A stretch of 64,000 nt of DNA from CAVVDT01 sp963747005 (lineage in GTDB: Bacteria; Pseudomonadota; Alphaproteobacteria; Rhizobiales; Aestuariivirgaceae), in NCBI GenBank assembly GCA_963747005.1, contig CAVVDT010000011.1, positions 1-64,000 on the forward strand. The letters run 5' to 3'. Shown piece after piece: positions 61,725-64,000 of the stretch. The position numbers were made by a program, and so were the translations under genes. Every line of letters begins with the position of its first letter. Positions within the stretch are counted from its first letter, which is position 1. The notes below the pieces were generated by a model. The model ran no database searches and was not told the DNA's origin. It saw nothing but the letters and a program-made list of their open reading frames with translations.

Positions 61725-62456
61725 ATGCGTTCAGCGTCCGACCCCTTTTGCCATCACCCCGAACTGCGCGAGCGGATCGTCGATCCGCTTCAATCGCAAT
61801 TCCGCACCTTCCGGATTGAGGACAGGCTGGCCCAGATGCGCGCGCAAGGGGTGCCGACCGGCTGGTGGTATTCCGATCAGGAGCGCGAGGCCATGCGGGC
61901 TCGTGCCCTTGAAGACCGCAGGGACAACGACCTGTGGGTCTTCGGCTACGGCTCGCTGATGTGGGACCCCGGCATCCTCTTTGAAGAGGTGCGCAGGAGC
62001 CGCGTCCCGGACTATGCCCGGCGCTTCATCCTGAAGACCAGTCACGGCGGCCGGGGCTCGCCTCAGGCCCCGGGTCTGATGGCCGCCCTCGACAAGGGTG
62101 ACGGCTGCGAAGGCCTGGTGTTCAGAATTGCCCGTCACAACATCGAAGCCGAAACCGAGATCCTGTGGCGGCGCGAAAGGATCGGCCCCGCCTATATACC
62201 GGCCTTCATCGACGCCGTCGTCGCGGGCAGCCCGTTGACGGTGCTGGCCTTCGTGGCCGACCATGAAGCCGCCAGCATCGATGCCACCCTGACGCGCGCC
62301 GAACAGATCCACCTGCTGGCGACCGGCAGCGGCTTTCTCGGCACCAGCCTGGAGTATCTGACAAAGATAGCCCGCCAGTTCGCCGCCCTCGGCATTGACG
62401 ATGAAGACGTCACCGCGTTGCTCGTCGAGATCGAGGCCCATCTCCGCGCGTGTTGA
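61725..62456 (+). CDS. ChaC-like gamma-glutamylcyclotransferase
   Basis: This 243-residue protein has the cyclotransferase signature VFGYGSLMWDPGI and the family segment LKTSHGGRGSPQAPGLMAAL. ChaC enzymes degrade glutathione to 5-oxoproline and Cys-Gly. The catalytic Glu is probably within the residues after EGLVFRI. The ATG at 61725 precedes the natural start. A role in glutathione or formaldehyde stress is possible but not shown by the sequence. Confidence 0.86.
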   Translation: MRSASDPFCHHPELRERIVDPLQSQFRTFRIEDRLAQMRAQGVPTGWWYSDQEREAMRARALEDRRDNDLWVFGYGSLMWDPGILFEEVRRSRVPDYARRFILKTSHGGRGSPQAPGLMAALDKGDGCEGLVFRIARHNIEAETEILWRRERIGPAYIPAFIDAVVAGSPLTVLAFVADHEAASIDATLTRAEQIHLLATGSGFLGTSLEYLTKIARQFAALGIDDEDVTALLVEIEAHLRAC

Positions 62457-62588
62457 GGACGGTAGAGGCGGGCCGCGGCCCGCCATCGGCCGCCGCGGAA
62501 CGATCAGGGATGGTCGCTTGCGGGTGGCCGGCGGCCTTGCGATGGATTAAGCCTTTGAGATAAGCGCCAACCTTTTGACCGGACGACC

Positions 62589-64000
62589 ATGCCTGATAGT
62601 ACCCGTACCGACGCCCTCATCGTCTTCACGCCCTCCGGCAAGCGCGGGCGCTTTCCCATCGGCACGCCGGTCCTGCAGGCCGCCCGCTCGCTCGGCGTCG
62701 ACATCGATTCGGTGTGCGGCGGCCGCGCCATCTGCGGACGCTGCCAGGTGATCCTGTCGGAAGGCGAGTTCGCCAAGCACAATATCGTCTCCAGCGCCGA
62801 TCACCTCAACGGCTTCACCCCCACCGAGACCCGCTATGCCTCCAAGCGCGACCTGAAGCCCGGCCGGCGCCTGTCGTGCCAGACGCAGCTTCAAGGCGAC
62901 GTGGTGATCGACGTGCCGGCCGAAAGCCAGGTGCACAAGCAGGTGGTGAGGAAGCGCGCCGATGCCCGCGTCATCGAGGTCGACCCCATCGTCCGGCTCT
63001 ATTACCTGGTTGTCGACGAGCCCGACATGCACCACCCGTCGTCCGACCTGGAGCGTGTCTACCGGGCGCTGGAAACCCAGTGGCAGGTGGGCGAACCGAC
63101 CTGCGACCTCTCCATCGTCCAGCGCCTGCAAAAGCTGTTGCGCAAGGGCGAATGGCGTATCACCGTCGCCGTGCATCACCGCATGCCGGGCGGCCGGCCG
63201 GCCATCGTCGCCCTGTGGCCGGGCTTTCACGACAAGCTTTTGGGTCTCGCCATCGATGTCGGCTCCACCACCATCGCTGCCCATCTGTGCGACCTGACCA
63301 GCGGCGAGATCAGGGCCTCCGCCGGCCTCATGAACCCGCAGATCCGTTTCGGCGAGGATCTGATGAGCCGCGTCTCCTATGTGATGATGAACCCCGGCGG
63401 CGATGTCGAGATGACGGCCGCGGTGCGTGCCGCGCTGAACGATCTTGCCGCCCAGGTGTGCGCCGAAGCCGGCGAAAGCCTCGATGACGTGGTCGATGTC
63501 GTGCTGGTCGGCAACCCGGTCATGCATCATCTCTTCCTCGGCATCGACCCGGTCGAACTGGGCGGCGCGCCGTTCGCCCTGGCCACCGGCCTGGCGCTGA
63601 CCCGGCCCGCCCGCGAACTCGACCTTCACCTCAACGCCGGGGCGAGTGTCTATGTGCTGCCCTGCATCGCCGGCCATGTGGGCGCCGATGCGGCCGGCGT
63701 GGTGCTGTCGGAATCCCCGCATCTTTCCGACGACATCATGCTGGCGGTCGATGTCGGCACCAACGCCGAGATCATTCTCGGTTCGCGCGAGCGGCTGCTG
63801 GCCTGTTCCTCGCCCACCGGCCCCGCCTTCGAGGGTGCCCAGATCTCCTGCGGTCAGCGCGCCGCCCCCGGCGCCATCGAACGGGTGCGCATCGATCCCG
63901 AGACGCTGGAGCCGCGCTTCAGGGTGATCGGCTCCGAAAAATGGTCGAACGAGCAAGGCTTCGATGCCGAAACCGCCTCCACCGGCGTCACCGGCATCTG
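62589..64000 (+). CDS. Ferredoxin/ASKHA activator of corrinoid proteins (RACo-like), 3' end outside window
   Basis: An open frame runs from the ATG at 62589 to the window end without a stop (470 codons so far). The N-terminal 2Fe-2S domain has C43-x5-C49-x2-C52-x44-C97. A linker and then a DUF4445-type ASKHA ATPase follow, with the phosphate loop AIDVGSTTIAAH, GADAAGVVLSE and AVDVGTNAEIIL. Such proteins reactivate oxidised Co(II)-corrinoid using ATP. It supports corrinoid-dependent function for the two MttB-like enzymes; the corrinoid protein itself must lie outside the window. Confidence 0.9.
   Translation, partial: MPDSTRTDALIVFTPSGKRGRFPIGTPVLQAARSLGVDIDSVCGGRAICGRCQVILSEGEFAKHNIVSSADHLNGFTPTETRYASKRDLKPGRRLSCQTQLQGDVVIDVPAESQVHKQVVRKRADARVIEVDPIVRLYYLVVDEPDMHHPSSDLERVYRALETQWQVGEPTCDLSIVQRLQKLLRKGEWRITVAVHHRMPGGRPAIVALWPGFHDKLLGLAIDVGSTTIAAHLCDLTSGEIRASAGLMNPQIRFGEDLMSRVSYVMMNPGGDVEMTAAVRAALNDLAAQVCAEAGESLDDVVDVVLVGNPVMHHLFLGIDPVELGGAPFALATGLALTRPARELDLHLNAGASVYVLPCIAGHVGADAAGVVLSESPHLSDDIMLAVDVGTNAEIILGSRERLLACSSPTGPAFEGAQISCGQRAAPGAIERVRIDPETLEPRFRVIGSEKWSNEQGFDAETASTGVTGI

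Overview
The window is a high-GC alphaproteobacterial chromosome segment, most like Hyphomicrobiales (Rhizobiales) or a neighbouring order. This rests on gene content and intergenic repeats, because there is no rRNA or other marker gene. The content is a complete hopanoid locus, an Anbu proteasome-homologue operon, a SoeABC-type sulfite dehydrogenase, non-pyrrolysine MttB homologues and a GAAC-N7-GAAC LexA box. I see no rRNA, tRNA, prophage, insertion sequence or CRISPR array.

Layout. 1-9 kb: a RarD-like permease, a LOG-family protein, a low-complexity LysM protein, an ATM1-type ABC exporter, psd and pssA for phosphatidylethanolamine, and a Cys/Met-metabolism PLP enzyme. Five of these seven genes are broken by about fourteen small indels, while no gene after 9 kb is broken. 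That pattern points to poor sequence quality rather than gene decay. 9-14 kb: an RND efflux pump (permease and adaptor) under a PadR regulator that has palindromic operators. 14-31 kb: the hopanoid locus. hpnO-hpnN and hpnH run rightward. A leftward set holds hydrolase-hpnC-hpnB and dxs-hpnD-hpnE-shc-flavodoxin oxidoreductase-hpnG. It supplies precursor (Dxs), squalene (HpnC, D, E), cyclisation (Shc), side-chain addition and processing (HpnH, G, O) and transport (HpnN). A 1-kb gene-poor gap inside it carries repeats and an orphan SOS promoter.

31-36 kb: a secreted repeat protein, then the four-gene Anbu operon (Anbu peptidase, transglutaminase, alpha-E protein, circularly permuted ATP-grasp) with a divergent 35-residue small ORF. 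36-47 kb: polyamine uptake and breakdown: a class III aminotransferase, a four-gene Pot-type ABC transporter, agmatinase, a TauE/SafE permease, a PuuB-like oxidase and a PuuA-like glutamine synthetase. 47-54 kb: small conserved proteins, then soeABC for cytoplasmic sulfite oxidation linked to quinone. 54-64 kb: one-carbon and methyl-transfer genes: class IV aminotransferase, GFA protein, homocysteine methyltransferase, a 4Fe-4S protein, two MttB-family methyltransferases around a LysR regulator, a ChaC-like cyclotransferase, and the start of a ferredoxin/ASKHA activator of corrinoid proteins that runs off the end.

The most interesting items are the orphan LexA-controlled promoter with no recognisable gene, the two composite hairpin repeats around hpnH whose inner stems differ in sequence but keep their pairing, the Anbu operon, and the non-pyrrolysine MttB/RACo methyl-transfer locus.
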